Below the pieces are notes generated by a model. It was not told the DNA's origin, did not search any database, and saw only the letters and a list, made by a program, of their open reading frames with translations. Below, in pieces: positions 35,219-44,672 of a stretch of 64,000 nt of DNA. This DNA comes from Colwellia sp. C2M11 (GTDB taxonomy: Bacteria; Pseudomonadota; Gammaproteobacteria; Enterobacterales; Alteromonadaceae), in NCBI RefSeq assembly GCF_018860915.1, contig NZ_JAHKQD010000048.1:62001-126000 (forward strand). Direction: 5' to 3'. The translations under genes and the position numbers were made by a program. Within the stretch, counting starts at the first letter, position 1; every line of letters begins with the position of its first letter.

Positions 35219-38200
35219 TTAAAGCGTTTCTGCGTATTCGTCGATTTCAGTTAATACAACTCGAGTTTCTTTTAGTAAGGCATTAACCTTTTCTAGGCTA
35301 CTAGGTATTTCGACACCGCTTAATAATTTTGACCATTGTGTACATAATAATTGTAGCCGAGGTGCTGAGAGTATTGCAGCATTTAACGCTAATGCCGCAA
35401 TAGCAACGTGTGCTTGCGCTAACTCTTTTTCTTTTATCGCCTCAATTAACGCATCAAGCTGTTGGTGATTATCTTGGGTATACTCGTCAAGCATAAACAA
35501 TGCTAATTCAACAGTACCTTGATGCTGTAAATAGCGAGCAAAGTCAAAAACAGCAGCGTTATCTGTTAATAATTGCGTAACTTCAGTAATAACAACATCA
35601 TCAGAACCTTCTTCTGGCAAAGCCAATTTATCTTGATTGCTCGATTTATTTAGTGCAAGCTCTCCCTTTATATCTCTTTTTTTCTTTAGCCACGGTGCCA
35701 ATGCTTCAGCTAACTCTACCAATGTAATTTCATCGGTAAAATTCAATTGATTAATAAGCCATTGTGCGAAAGGTGCTCTATTTCCAACCTTAGGTAACAT
35801 ATCAGTTAAGGATAAAACCCCAATACTAATATTTGCTGTAGTTGCTCTTTCAATTAAAGCTGATTCAGGAAATTCCGTAACCAGTATGTTGTATACACCT
35901 GTTTTCCAAAGTATTGCTTGTTCATACTCATTAGCAACGATTTTCACATGAAAACCAAGCCAATGTAGTAATCGTTGTAAGTTTTGATAGGCTTGTGGCG
36001 ATTGCACAGCAAGTAATAACGGCAACTCGGCCGGTAATGCTTCATGAGAGACAAAAGACTCATAAGGAAATAATTGATTCGTTAAACGGTCGCCTTTTAG
36101 CAGCTTCAAGATATTTTCAACAAAACTATCTTTACAAAATATTTGCTCTGCTTGATTATAAAAGCCGAAGCGCTCATAGTTAAGTTCACTTGATTGAAGC
36201 ACCATCAACTTAGGTTTTACAGACTCAGGTAATAAGTTAATCTGTTGAATAATGAAATCAAGCTGAGTTACTGCTATATCACTTGTGACCACGACGACAT
36301 CAAATTTCTTGCGATTAAGCTTTTCTTCAATAAACTGACTTTTAAAACTATCAAACTGGGTGATTCGTTCAAGTTTGCCATGGGCAGATAAAACAATAGT
36401 TGCAATCAACTCAGCTAACACCACATTATTTGACAATACCATGATGTTAGTGCCGTTTAAGGTGATTTTTTTGCTAACATCTTCAGGCGCAGCAACGGCT
36501 AAAGGTAAATCAAAACTGAGTTGATAGCCATCATCAACAAGTTCCGCACTAATATTTTCACCATGCTGCTTAGTAAGTAGCAGATTAAAAGCATCAATTA
36601 ACGGTGAGTTTATGCGCGAAACAGATTCAGAATTTAATAACTGCATAATTAAGGTAGGCAGCGTTTTTAAAGGGCTTGTGTTGACAATAACCGACAAGTT
36701 TACTAATTGTTGTCCTTCATTCTTATCTTGTAATTGAGCCTGTAATAATAATTGGCTTGCTCTACAGTTCGTTAATACGATATCAATAAGTAAACTGATA
36801 AAATGCTGAAATACATTATCGTCAACTTTTACCTTACTGAGTAAGCGCTCATCACAACGTACGAACAATTTGTTGTCATATTTATGCTGTTCTTGTTGCT
36901 TGTTAAATAAAGCAGCATATATCTCATCAATTAAATTCACATCGGTCAATGTCAAACGTGATTTATCTGATTTCATTTCTAACGCTAGATGTAAACCTGA
37001 AAATTGCTGATATAAACACATTAATTGCGTTATTAAATGCCCCTTATTGGTAGTTAATGGGGTGGCATTTAATACATTAACATTTAGGCAATATTCTTGA
37101 TGTTGTTGTATGACTTGTACTATTAATTTCTTTAAAAATTGATAACGTTGCATTTCATCAAATATTTGCAAGGTTAAGCGTAATTTTTGCTGTTCTGCAT
37201 TTTGATGTAGCTCTTCAATAGTTTTTTCTTGTTGTGATAACACTTGTTCAATAGCTTGATATTTATTTAATAATACCTGCCATTCATCTTCATTATGCTG
37301 CGGCTCTTCATGACTTTCTAAATGACCTGAAGTTTTCTCTAAATGATCGATTATGACTTGCGTTTCAATGCAATTAGCAACAACACTTTTATTTGGTGCG
37401 TTATTGATGGTGTTGACAATGCTCTCAACACCTTGCTGCGCTGAAATCTTAATTTGCTTGTGTAATCGCCATAATAAAAAGAAAAAACAAAGTAGCGACA
37501 GAGCAATACTAGCCAACAAAATATTAACAATATTTTTTTCTGATAATTCTATAGTATAACTAGCCAAAAAAGCCTTTATAACGCTGATGTCACCGGTTTG
37601 AATATCATTCTTGTAAGGGGTTAATAATAGCCGCTTAACACCTTCTTGTTGCTCTTTTAAATTAGTTTGATAATCTTGAACTAAACGAATATAACTTTGC
37701 CATTTAGGTATTGATTTTTGTTCTGTTAATACTATTTTTTCCAACGTATCAAACTGCTGATTAACATCAAGAATGCCCTTTATTAACCCATCACTTATAA
37801 TTTGTTGATGCTGAGTAAACAATTGCCGCATCTGAAGACGTAATTCCTCAAAAACGGTTAGCGATGTATTGGTATTCAATGCTTTAAACCGCATTAAAAC
37901 ATCAATTAATAACGTTTTTAATTGTTGTAAATCATTCGATTTTTGAGCCAGTTGCACATATAGATTAGCTCGACTGTAAGTCACTCTATTTTTTGCTTGC
38001 TCAACTTCTAATTGTTCATTTAGTATTTTTTGGCTAGCAAATTGCTCATCGATAACTTGCTGGATAGAAAAAAGCACTAGTTGCAATTGAATAATGCTGC
38101 TTTGCCTTAGCTGCTGATTATAGGTATAGCTGTCTTGCACACGTGAAACAACATCTTCAGCAAGTAAGTTTTTATCTAGCCATTGCTGAAAAACTTGTTT

Positions 38201-38569
38201 ATTGTCGCTATGCGCTTGCAGTAAGTTACGATTTAATATAATTAATTCATCATGTAACTTAACCAAATTGCCAGTATTATCCGGTTGGAGTATATCTTCA
38301 ATTAATTGCTCGACTGCTTGCAACGCGTTAATTTGTTTTAACGCTTGTTTTATCGGTATTAATTGATTTTTGAGTGTCGCATTGTCCTGCACATTAGTTT
38401 GGTAAAATAAGGCAGAGGTTAAGCCTATCGTAATGATGATTAAAAAACATAATGCTACAAATTTAAACCTAAATTTTTGATAAAAAAGCTTTAATTTAAT
38501 TTTCTTATGGTGTTGCTTCTGCTCAGTGTTATTTTCAATATGCTCTGCAACGCCGTCAATATTACTCAT
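35219..38569 (-). CDS. Large hybrid-kinase-like membrane protein with degenerate catalytic sites
   Basis: 1116 residues laid out like a BarA-type hybrid sensor. TM1 is about 33-54, then a ~290-residue helical periplasmic region, TM2 about 349-367, a coiled coil (about 430-475), a HATPase-like region (about 550-690) and two receiver-like regions (about 700-830 and 850-960). An Hpt-like helical domain ends it (about 1000-1105). The signature residues are missing: no HE(L)RTP H-box, no NxxxN or DxGxG in the ATPase region, no clear phosphoacceptor Asp in either receiver (VVVVTSDIA and ILVTEFPES at the expected strands), and AHVAIAALALNAAIL where HxLKG should be. The reading frame is intact. It is probably a scaffold or pseudokinase; this reading is inference. 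Confidence 0.7.
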   Translation of the reverse strand: MSNIDGVAEHIENNTEQKQHHKKIKLKLFYQKFRFKFVALCFLIIITIGLTSALFYQTNVQDNATLKNQLIPIKQALKQINALQAVEQLIEDILQPDNTGNLVKLHDELIILNRNLLQAHSDNKQVFQQWLDKNLLAEDVVSRVQDSYTYNQQLRQSSIIQLQLVLFSIQQVIDEQFASQKILNEQLEVEQAKNRVTYSRANLYVQLAQKSNDLQQLKTLLIDVLMRFKALNTNTSLTVFEELRLQMRQLFTQHQQIISDGLIKGILDVNQQFDTLEKIVLTEQKSIPKWQSYIRLVQDYQTNLKEQQEGVKRLLLTPYKNDIQTGDISVIKAFLASYTIELSEKNIVNILLASIALSLLCFFFLLWRLHKQIKISAQQGVESIVNTINNAPNKSVVANCIETQVIIDHLEKTSGHLESHEEPQHNEDEWQVLLNKYQAIEQVLSQQEKTIEELHQNAEQQKLRLTLQIFDEMQRYQFLKKLIVQVIQQHQEYCLNVNVLNATPLTTNKGHLITQLMCLYQQFSGLHLALEMKSDKSRLTLTDVNLIDEIYAALFNKQQEQHKYDNKLFVRCDERLLSKVKVDDNVFQHFISLLIDIVLTNCRASQLLLQAQLQDKNEGQQLVNLSVIVNTSPLKTLPTLIMQLLNSESVSRINSPLIDAFNLLLTKQHGENISAELVDDGYQLSFDLPLAVAAPEDVSKKITLNGTNIMVLSNNVVLAELIATIVLSAHGKLERITQFDSFKSQFIEEKLNRKKFDVVVVTSDIAVTQLDFIIQQINLLPESVKPKLMVLQSSELNYERFGFYNQAEQIFCKDSFVENILKLLKGDRLTNQLFPYESFVSHEALPAELPLLLAVQSPQAYQNLQRLLHWLGFHVKIVANEYEQAILWKTGVYNILVTEFPESALIERATTANISIGVLSLTDMLPKVGNRAPFAQWLINQLNFTDEITLVELAEALAPWLKKKRDIKGELALNKSSNQDKLALPEEGSDDVVITEVTQLLTDNAAVFDFARYLQHQGTVELALFMLDEYTQDNHQQLDALIEAIKEKELAQAHVAIAALALNAAILSAPRLQLLCTQWSKLLSGVEIPSSLEKVNALLKETRVVLTEIDEYAETL

Positions 38570-38694
38570 AGTGTTTTTTTATTCTACATCCCTTAATGAC
38601 GTTAGTTTATACCAAACTACAATGATAATAATAGATTGATAAAGATTAAGTGAATATTTTTACTAATTTACAGACGAAATATAGTGAGAGCATA

Positions 38695-38717
38695 GCGCAC
38701 ATCAAGTTGATGTGCGC
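38695..38717. promoter_or_regulatory. Perfect 23-bp palindrome downstream of orn
   Basis: GCGCACATCAA (38695-38705) and TTGATGTGCGC (38707-38717) are exact inverted copies around a single G. There is no T-run on either strand. It lies between orn and the start of the large hybrid-kinase-like gene, both on the minus strand, so it could be an operator of the latter or a transcript 3' end. Confidence 0.6.
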
Positions 38718-38801
38718 ATTAAATAAACTGACTTTTACAATATTATCACTGGCACTTATATTCAATATTAAGTTAACGCCCAAAGAGTGACAAATGATTA
38801 G

Positions 38802-39347
38802 TTAAATTTTGAAAAAGTGCTCTTGGTAGACTTTTAACTCGGCGATCGACTCTCTAATGTCATCTAAAGCTAAATGAGCTCCCGTTTTTACTACTTTATC
38901 TAATACTTCAGGTTTCCAGCGACGAGCAAGCTCTTTCACTGTACTTACATCCAAATTACGATAATGAAAATATTCTTCAAATTCAATCATATACTTATTA
39001 ATAAAACGTCGATCTTGACCAATACTATTACCACACATTGGTGAAACACCTTTCGGCACATATTGTTGAACAAAGGCAATAGTTTGAGCGGTAGCTTCAG
39101 CTAGGCTAATCTTACTCTCACGGCATCGTTTAGTTAAACCTGACTGACCATGATGTTCAATACACCATTCACTCATATTGTCTAACACATCATCTGATTG
39201 ATGAATGGCAAAAACGGGGCCTTCAGCTAAAATATTTAACTGACTATCAGTAATAATAGTAGCAATTTCGAGCACTACATCAATTTCAGGCTCTAACCCA
39301 GTCATTTCTAAATCAAGCCAAATTAAATTGGTATTGTTACACGTCAT
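38802..39347 (-). CDS. orn: Oligoribonuclease
   Basis: Orn is the 3'-5' exonuclease that degrades RNA dinucleotides and the pGpG product of c-di-GMP breakdown. The 181-residue protein has the DEDDh layout: [10 protein letters not shown] (ExoI, D and E), the [15 protein letters not shown] region (ExoII, D) and [18 protein letters not shown] (ExoIII, H and D). The palm residues for dinucleotide selection (W in [26 protein letters not shown]) are also present. It is divergent from rsgA, the conserved arrangement, with under 100 bases between. Confidence 0.98.
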   Translation of the reverse strand: MTCNNTNLIWLDLEMTGLEPEIDVVLEIATIITDSQLNILAEGPVFAIHQSDDVLDNMSEWCIEHHGQSGLTKRCRESKISLAEATAQTIAFVQQYVPKGVSPMCGNSIGQDRRFINKYMIEFEEYFHYRNLDVSTVKELARRWKPEVLDKVVKTGAHLALDDIRESIAELKVYQEHFFKI

Positions 39348-39439
39348 AAATATCCCTTAAAAATTGCACAAGCAATAGCTAGTAATTATCAGTATAATAG
39401 CGAACAAATAACTAGGATTAAACAAAATGATTAAGACTT

Positions 39440-40492
39440 GTGGCTAAGAAAAAATTAACTAATGGTCAGCAAAGACGCATTAAAGCTAATCACGACAAAA
39501 AATTGCACACGAAAGTAAACGCTAGTGGCGGTAAAGTTCAGTGGGAAGATGAAGAGCTAGGTGCTACTCAACAAGGTATTGTGATCAGTAGATTTGGTCA
39601 ACATGCGGATGTAGAGGGTGATGATGGTGCAATATACCGATGTAATTTACGCCGTTCTATCAAAACTTTAGTCTGTGGCGATAAAGTACTTTGGCGTTTA
39701 GGCAAAGAAACTCAACATAGCATTTGTGGCATTATTGAAGCCGTGCATGATCGTGAGACTGTATTAAGCAGACCTGATGTTTATGATGGCGTAAAACCTA
39801 TTGCAGCTAATATTAGCCAAATTTTAATTGTTTCTTCTGTATTGCCGGCATTTAACAGTGACATTATTGATCGCTACTTAGTTGCTGCTGAGCAAACGGG
39901 CATAACGCCAGTTATTGTCTTAAACAAAATAGATCTACTTAGCGAGCTAAGCCAAAACGAGCAAGATGAAATTGAACAACAATTACAAATCTATAGAGAA
40001 ATAGGCTATCAGATACTTTATGGTAGCAGTCAAACTAATGAAGGTATTAGCGAAATAAAAACTCAATTGAGCCAGCATATTAGTATTTTTGTTGGTCAAT
40101 CAGGTGTGGGAAAATCAACATTAGTGAATGCTTTAATGCCAGAGCTTGGCGTAGTTACTCAAGAGGTTTCACAAAACTCTGGGTTAGGGCAACATACAAC
40201 AACTGTCGCTCGATTATATCATTTTGAAGAAGGTGGTGACTTAATTGACTCCCCAGGGATTAGAGAGTTTGGCCTATGGCATTTAACGCCTGATCAAGTC
40301 TTTAACGGCTTTAAAGAGTTTGAGCAATTTCAAGGATTATGTAAATTCCGAGATTGCAAACATAAAAATGATCCTGGTTGTGCATTGACCTCAGCTGCCG
40401 AGGATAAAATTCACCCTAAACGACTTGCTAGCTTTACCCGTATTATCGCCAGCTTAGGTGACAACAAATTAACTTCACGGTTTAATGATTAA
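39440..40492 (+). CDS. rsgA: Small ribosomal subunit biogenesis GTPase RsgA
   Basis: A circularly permuted GTPase that matures the 30S subunit and displaces RbfA. It starts with GTG and has 350 residues. A basic N-terminus (AKKKLTNGQQRRIKANHDKK) precedes an OB fold (QGIVISRFGQHADVEG). The permuted G motifs appear in the order NKIDLL (G4), GQSGVGKSTLVN (G1) and DSPGIREFGLW (G3). The C-terminal zinc finger has the Cys/His ligands CKFRDCKHKNDPGCAL. Psd follows 40 bases downstream on the same strand, as in enteric bacteria. Confidence 0.97.
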   Translation: MAKKKLTNGQQRRIKANHDKKLHTKVNASGGKVQWEDEELGATQQGIVISRFGQHADVEGDDGAIYRCNLRRSIKTLVCGDKVLWRLGKETQHSICGIIEAVHDRETVLSRPDVYDGVKPIAANISQILIVSSVLPAFNSDIIDRYLVAAEQTGITPVIVLNKIDLLSELSQNEQDEIEQQLQIYREIGYQILYGSSQTNEGISEIKTQLSQHISIFVGQSGVGKSTLVNALMPELGVVTQEVSQNSGLGQHTTTVARLYHFEEGGDLIDSPGIREFGLWHLTPDQVFNGFKEFEQFQGLCKFRDCKHKNDPGCALTSAAEDKIHPKRLASFTRIIASLGDNKLTSRFND

Positions 40493-40532
40493 TTACCAAA
40501 TAAATTAAAACTAAGTAAATAAAGGAAAAAAA

Positions 40533-41441
40533 GTGTCTTCACAGAATCAATCTTCAACGACTAAGTTCAGCGATAAAATTAAGATTGCCTTGCAATATTC
40601 CATGCCTAAGCATGCTATTTCTCGTTTAGTGGGAAAATTAGCTGCTGCTAAAATGGGTTGGTTAACCACTAAACTCATTGATATGTTCATCAAGGCATAC
40701 AAGATCAACATGAATGAAGCAAAATTAAAAAATGCAAAAGATTTTGCCACCTTTAATGACTTTTTCACGCGCGAATTAGAAGAAGGTGCCCGTACTATTG
40801 ATTCAGACTCAAGTACTTTATGTTATCCCGTTGATGGCGCAATATCTCAGCAAGGAGATATTGTTGAAGGAAGATTAATTCAAGCCAAAGGCTTTAATTA
40901 CAGCCTTACCTCATTGTTAGGTGGTGATGCTAGAACGGCCGCTCCTTTTCAAAAAGGTAAGTTCTCTTGTATTTATTTAGCACCTAAAGACTACCATCGA
41001 ATTCACATGCCTATGGCGGCTACATTACGTGAAATGATTTATGTACCTGGTGAGTTATTTTCAGTGAATCCATTAACTGCGAATAACGTTCCTGATTTAT
41101 TCGCGCGCAATGAGCGTGTGGTAACAGTATTTGATACCGAGCATGGTTCTTTCGCTATGGTACTGGTAGGCGCAACTATTGTCGCAAGCATAGAAACAAC
41201 GTGGGCAGGCACTATTACACCACCAGCAGGAAAGGATATTTTCAGATGGCAATATCCAGCAAAAGGGATTGATGCAATTACCTTTGAAAAAGGTGATGAA
41301 ATGGGCCGTTTCAAGTTAGGCTCTACTGTTGTCAGTACCTTCGCCCCCAACATGGTTGAATTTGCCGCTAATGCTGGACCTGAAACCGTGACAAGATTAG
41401 GTGAGCATTATGCAGATTTAGTCGAAAAAAGTGATGCTTAA
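40533..41441 (+). CDS. psd: Phosphatidylserine decarboxylase proenzyme
   Basis: Psd makes phosphatidylethanolamine from phosphatidylserine at the inner membrane, using a pyruvoyl group formed by self-cleavage. It starts with GTG, preceded by AAAGGAAAAA, and has 302 residues. The cleavage motif LGST (in [13 protein letters not shown], about residue 268) is intact and will leave a short alpha chain with N-terminal pyruvate. The charge-relay residues in VDGAISQ (Asp) and DYHRIHMP (His) are present. It is the second gene of the rsgA-psd pair. mscM, the third enteric gene, is replaced here by blaI. Confidence 0.97.
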   Translation: MSSQNQSSTTKFSDKIKIALQYSMPKHAISRLVGKLAAAKMGWLTTKLIDMFIKAYKINMNEAKLKNAKDFATFNDFFTRELEEGARTIDSDSSTLCYPVDGAISQQGDIVEGRLIQAKGFNYSLTSLLGGDARTAAPFQKGKFSCIYLAPKDYHRIHMPMAATLREMIYVPGELFSVNPLTANNVPDLFARNERVVTVFDTEHGSFAMVLVGATIVASIETTWAGTITPPAGKDIFRWQYPAKGIDAITFEKGDEMGRFKLGSTVVSTFAPNMVEFAANAGPETVTRLGEHYADLVEKSDA

Positions 41442-41491
41442 ATTAATGGTTGCTCATTAATTCCACAAAGTATAGGATTAACAACCAAGTT

Positions 41492-41509
41492 TTACGATTA
41501 TATTCGTAA
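41492..41509. promoter_or_regulatory. Candidate BlaI operator
   Basis: TTACGA and TCGTAA arms flank TTATAT, an 18-base palindrome about 70 bases upstream of blaI. BlaI-type repressors bind dyad TACA-TGTA sites; the match is only in kind, not in consensus. Confidence 0.35.
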
Positions 41510-41575
41510 CCACTTTTACAACTAAAATTCCAACCCTCTGGGCATAAAATAAAATTAATAATTGGGGCAAGAAAC

Positions 41576-41962
41576 ATGGCACGTGAAAAATCCGCAGTGA
41601 AGCCAACAGAAGCTGAGTTATCATTACTCAATATTCTTTGGCAAATGGGGCCTGCTACCGTCAGACAAATTCACGAAGAAGTAACTGAGACACATAAAAC
41701 TGGTTATACAACCGTACTAAAAATACTACAAATAATGCATGAAAAATCATTAGTAACTCGTGATGAAACAAATAGAGCACATGTTTATGCTGCCGCAAAT
41801 AGCGAAATGCATACACAATCATCGTTAATAAAAGACTTAATCAGCAAAGCTTTTGGCGGCTCAACCTCTAAATTAGTGATGCGCGCTATCGATGAATCAA
41901 CATCTGCAGAAGATATTAATGATATTCGTCAACTTCTAAATTCTTTAGAAAAAGAAACTTAA
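41576..41962 (+). CDS. blaI: BlaI/MecI/CopY-family transcriptional repressor
   Basis: A 128-residue dimeric winged-helix repressor, inactivated by proteolysis when its membrane partner is triggered. The DNA-binding domain (about 10-80) has KPTEAELSLLNILWQMGPATVRQIHEE and TGYTTVLKILQIMHEKSLVTRDETNRAHVYAA; the C-terminal third is the dimerisation/cleavage part with IRQLLNSLE. An ATG with GGGG upstream supports the start. The next gene, 22 bases on, encodes the M56 protease partner. No beta-lactamase is nearby, so the target genes are unknown; self-regulation of this pair is likely. Confidence 0.93.
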   Translation: MAREKSAVKPTEAELSLLNILWQMGPATVRQIHEEVTETHKTGYTTVLKILQIMHEKSLVTRDETNRAHVYAAANSEMHTQSSLIKDLISKAFGGSTSKLVMRAIDESTSAEDINDIRQLLNSLEKET

Positions 41963-41984
41963 CAGTAATAGCTTAACAATAAAA

Positions 41985-43973
41985 ATGTTAGATAACGTAT
42001 TTACTAGCCCATTGCTAACTAGTTTAGCACTCACCTTATTGCACTTTTTGTGGCAAGGGTTATTAGTGGCTATCGTACTAAAATCAGCATTACTTATTTT
42101 CAATAATAGTAAACCTCAATTGCGTTATGCCTTATCTGCATTTGCTATGTTGATTAATTTACTACTACCACTGATAACTTTTATTGTTATTTATCAAACA
42201 GAGGTTTCGTCAACTCACTTCTTTGTTAACTCTTTTGCGTTAAATGAATTTATACAAGAATTAGAACAACCTGATTCGCTATTTAATTATAAAGAGTTAA
42301 TAGAAACCCTTAATATATTATTGCCTTATTTATCAATTTTATGGCTGGCAACTGTGACCTTATTAGCAAGTAAGTTATTAATAGAAATATCTACTGTTAA
42401 TAAACTTCCGCTCCAAGGTACGGTAGAGCCAAGTGATAAGTTACAAAAGCGCTTTGATGAATTGGCAAAACAAATCAGTCTACGCATATTGCCACGACTA
42501 TTGATTTCATTAAAAGTTGATGTGCCAATGGCCATTGGCTGGCTTAAACCTGTTGTACTAATTCCTGCTTCAATGATCAGCGGTTTAAATAATGCACAAC
42601 TTGAAATGTTGATTTTGCATGAACTTGCCCATATTCGACGTCATGATTACCTCGTTAATTTTTTACAGACGTTGGTCGAGATATTATTGTTTTTCCACCC
42701 GGCGGTATCATGGGTTTCTAAACAAATGCGTAACGAACGTGAATATTGTAGCGATGATATTGCCGTACAACACTGCGGTGACGCAATAGCTTATGCACAC
42801 ACATTAGCAGATACCGCTTCTTTATGTACTAAAATTCACAATAATACGATACCTAATATGGCCATGGCAGCGTCAGGCGGTGATTTAAAACAACGTGTTA
42901 TTCGTTTAGTTGACCATCATTGCGCTCCCAATAATAACATCAGTAAATGGTTTGCTAGTGCTACCATTATTTTCTCGATAGTATTGCTGTCAAGCAAACA
43001 ATTACTGACTATGCCACTGCTGGACCTTTGGCCAGATGAAACACCGTGGAAACAAACAACCAAAAGTGAAGAAAATCAAAACACGCTCAACAATAACGTA
43101 ACACTGCTCTCACCTATTTTTAGTGAAAATCTACCTAGTATTACAACACCATCACCTAATAAACCTGCTGATAACACCTTTAAAACGGTATTAGGTAAAA
43201 AAGAGCTATCAACGAATAATATATTAACGACTTTAGTATCTGTGGATAGGCCAATAGAAAAAAAATCAGACATGGATATTATTAAACGTAATTCATTAGC
43301 TTTAAATAATTTACAGCCTAATTCCAATGAACCTATTCAGCTAAAGAATTCATCGCAAAATACTGCAACTGAACCTGAACAATTAAGTAAAAATAATGTA
43401 AACAATGATTCATTAATGGTGACAAAAGCATTTGAACGAACAACGTCTAACAGCGCTTATCAACAAGAGCTAATACAATTAAGAGATGACTCACATTTAT
43501 CGAATACATTTATTAGTAATCATGCCAGCAAAAAATCTCCGCACAATTCGGTGCTAAATAATGAGTTTACGACTAATGCCGATAAGAACGAGACATCAAA
43601 AGAGTCAAGCTTATTAAATCATGCTATCAGTAAAACAGCTGTTACTTCAGCTAGTGCTCATATAGAACCAGAAGATAAAGTTATAACTATTGCACCAATT
43701 AGACGTAATGCGAAAAAACTAAAATCTGTAAACCCTATTTATCCAAATATCGCCAAACGTAAAGGTATTGAGCTTGAAGTGGAAGTGAACTTTACTATCG
43801 ACATTAATGGTAAGGTTAAAAACCTTCAATTTATCAATCAACAAAAAGTCAGTTATTTTAAAAATTCAATTCGTTCAGCAATAAGACAATGGCGATTTCT
43901 ACCCGCTAAAGTTAACGGGAAGCCGGTAGAAAGCCAAATGTCTAAGGTGTTTGCGTTTAGTTTACATAGTTAG
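41985..43973 (+). CDS. M56 (BlaR1-like) metalloprotease with C-terminal TonB domain
   Basis: A membrane zinc protease of 662 residues, partner of the BlaI repressor. Four N-terminal hydrophobic segments surround the protease core; the zinc motif HELAH is at 212-216 (LILHELAHIRRHDY), with the third-ligand glutamate in NEREYCSDDIA near residue 251. A membrane helix (about 323-345) is followed by a 240-residue Asn/Ser-rich periplasmic stretch and a TonB_C domain (about 575-660, VNPIYPNIAKRKGIELEVEVNF). The penicillin-binding sensor of true BlaR1 is absent. The TonB-like end suggests contact with an outer-membrane component or the cell wall, which is inference. Confidence 0.88.
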   Translation: MLDNVFTSPLLTSLALTLLHFLWQGLLVAIVLKSALLIFNNSKPQLRYALSAFAMLINLLLPLITFIVIYQTEVSSTHFFVNSFALNEFIQELEQPDSLFNYKELIETLNILLPYLSILWLATVTLLASKLLIEISTVNKLPLQGTVEPSDKLQKRFDELAKQISLRILPRLLISLKVDVPMAIGWLKPVVLIPASMISGLNNAQLEMLILHELAHIRRHDYLVNFLQTLVEILLFFHPAVSWVSKQMRNEREYCSDDIAVQHCGDAIAYAHTLADTASLCTKIHNNTIPNMAMAASGGDLKQRVIRLVDHHCAPNNNISKWFASATIIFSIVLLSSKQLLTMPLLDLWPDETPWKQTTKSEENQNTLNNNVTLLSPIFSENLPSITTPSPNKPADNTFKTVLGKKELSTNNILTTLVSVDRPIEKKSDMDIIKRNSLALNNLQPNSNEPIQLKNSSQNTATEPEQLSKNNVNNDSLMVTKAFERTTSNSAYQQELIQLRDDSHLSNTFISNHASKKSPHNSVLNNEFTTNADKNETSKESSLLNHAISKTAVTSASAHIEPEDKVITIAPIRRNAKKLKSVNPIYPNIAKRKGIELEVEVNFTIDINGKVKNLQFINQQKVSYFKNSIRSAIRQWRFLPAKVNGKPVESQMSKVFAFSLHS

Positions 43974-44506
43974 CTTTCACTAACATCTTCACTTTTTGCC
44001 TTTTTATTTTTTCCTTTTCTTTGCATTTTGCTTTTTCTTTGCTCCATCTTACTCTCCCACTTTACTTGCTGCTCTGGCGTTAAGACATTAAACATTGCAT
44101 TTCTCGTTTTTGCTTTGGCTAATGCCATTTGCGCAAACGTTTCTTTATAAGAGTCATGTAAAGCGATATAGGTTTGTTCATCAAATTTTTCTGCTTGTAG
44201 CAATAGTTTTTCAGCTTCTTTGAATTGTTTTATTTCTGCTCGTAAAGAAACATCTTGCTCTTTAGCTGCAGTTTTAATCGCTTTCATCTGAGTTTTTTGT
44301 TCTTCAGAAAGGCCAAGATATTTACTCATTTTTTTCATCATATCTTTACCTCTATGATGACGTTCACTTTTTTGATAATGTTTATGTGATTTAGTCTCCA
44401 CATTATCTTCTGATGATACATTGGCGTTAGACATACCGGTAAAAGCTAATACGGCACAGACTGCAGAAATAGAAACAATAGTTTTCATTGGTTTAGTAAT
44501 ATTCAT
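43970..44506 (-). CDS. Spy/CpxP-like periplasmic LTxxQ protein
   Basis: A periplasmic chaperone-like protein. I start at the ATG at 44506 (178 residues), with TTTGGAG seven bases ahead, rather than at an in-frame TTG. The signal peptide (TIVSISAVCAVLAFTGMSNA) precedes a helical domain that carries two LTxxQ-type motifs: LGLSEEQKTQMKAI and NVLTPEQQVKWESKM. These are the marks of the CpxP/Spy family, which binds misfolded proteins and restrains CpxA. The C-terminus is very basic (KMQRKGKNKKAKSEDVSES). It is divergent from the cpxR-like gene across a region with four CpxR-type repeats. Its 3' end overlaps the M56 gene by four bases. Confidence 0.88.
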   Translation of the reverse strand: MNITKPMKTIVSISAVCAVLAFTGMSNANVSSEDNVETKSHKHYQKSERHHRGKDMMKKMSKYLGLSEEQKTQMKAIKTAAKEQDVSLRAEIKQFKEAEKLLLQAEKFDEQTYIALHDSYKETFAQMALAKAKTRNAMFNVLTPEQQVKWESKMEQRKSKMQRKGKNKKAKSEDVSES

Positions 44507-44560
44507 TGTTGGCTCCAAAGGTTAAATAAATTTCACGAAAGCTAGTATAAGTAATTCAAT

Positions 44561-44598
44561 GCAAAGAAACGCAAAGCCAATGTAAAGATTAAGTAAAG
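44561..44598. promoter_or_regulatory. Four tandem CpxR-type half-sites
   Basis: G(C/T)AAAG occurs at 44561, 44571, 44582 and 44593, a spacing of 10, 11 and 11 bases. The last pair, GTAAA-N6-GTAAA at 44582-44597, fits the known CpxR box. The array lies between the divergent spy/cpxP-like and cpxR-like genes, 55 bases from the one and 75 from the other, so it can serve both. Confidence 0.8.
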
Positions 44599-44672
44599 GT
44601 TACACAATGAAGTACAAGTTAATAATGATTAAGGTAAAATGATTGTACTTCTAACATAAGGTAAAAATTCTC

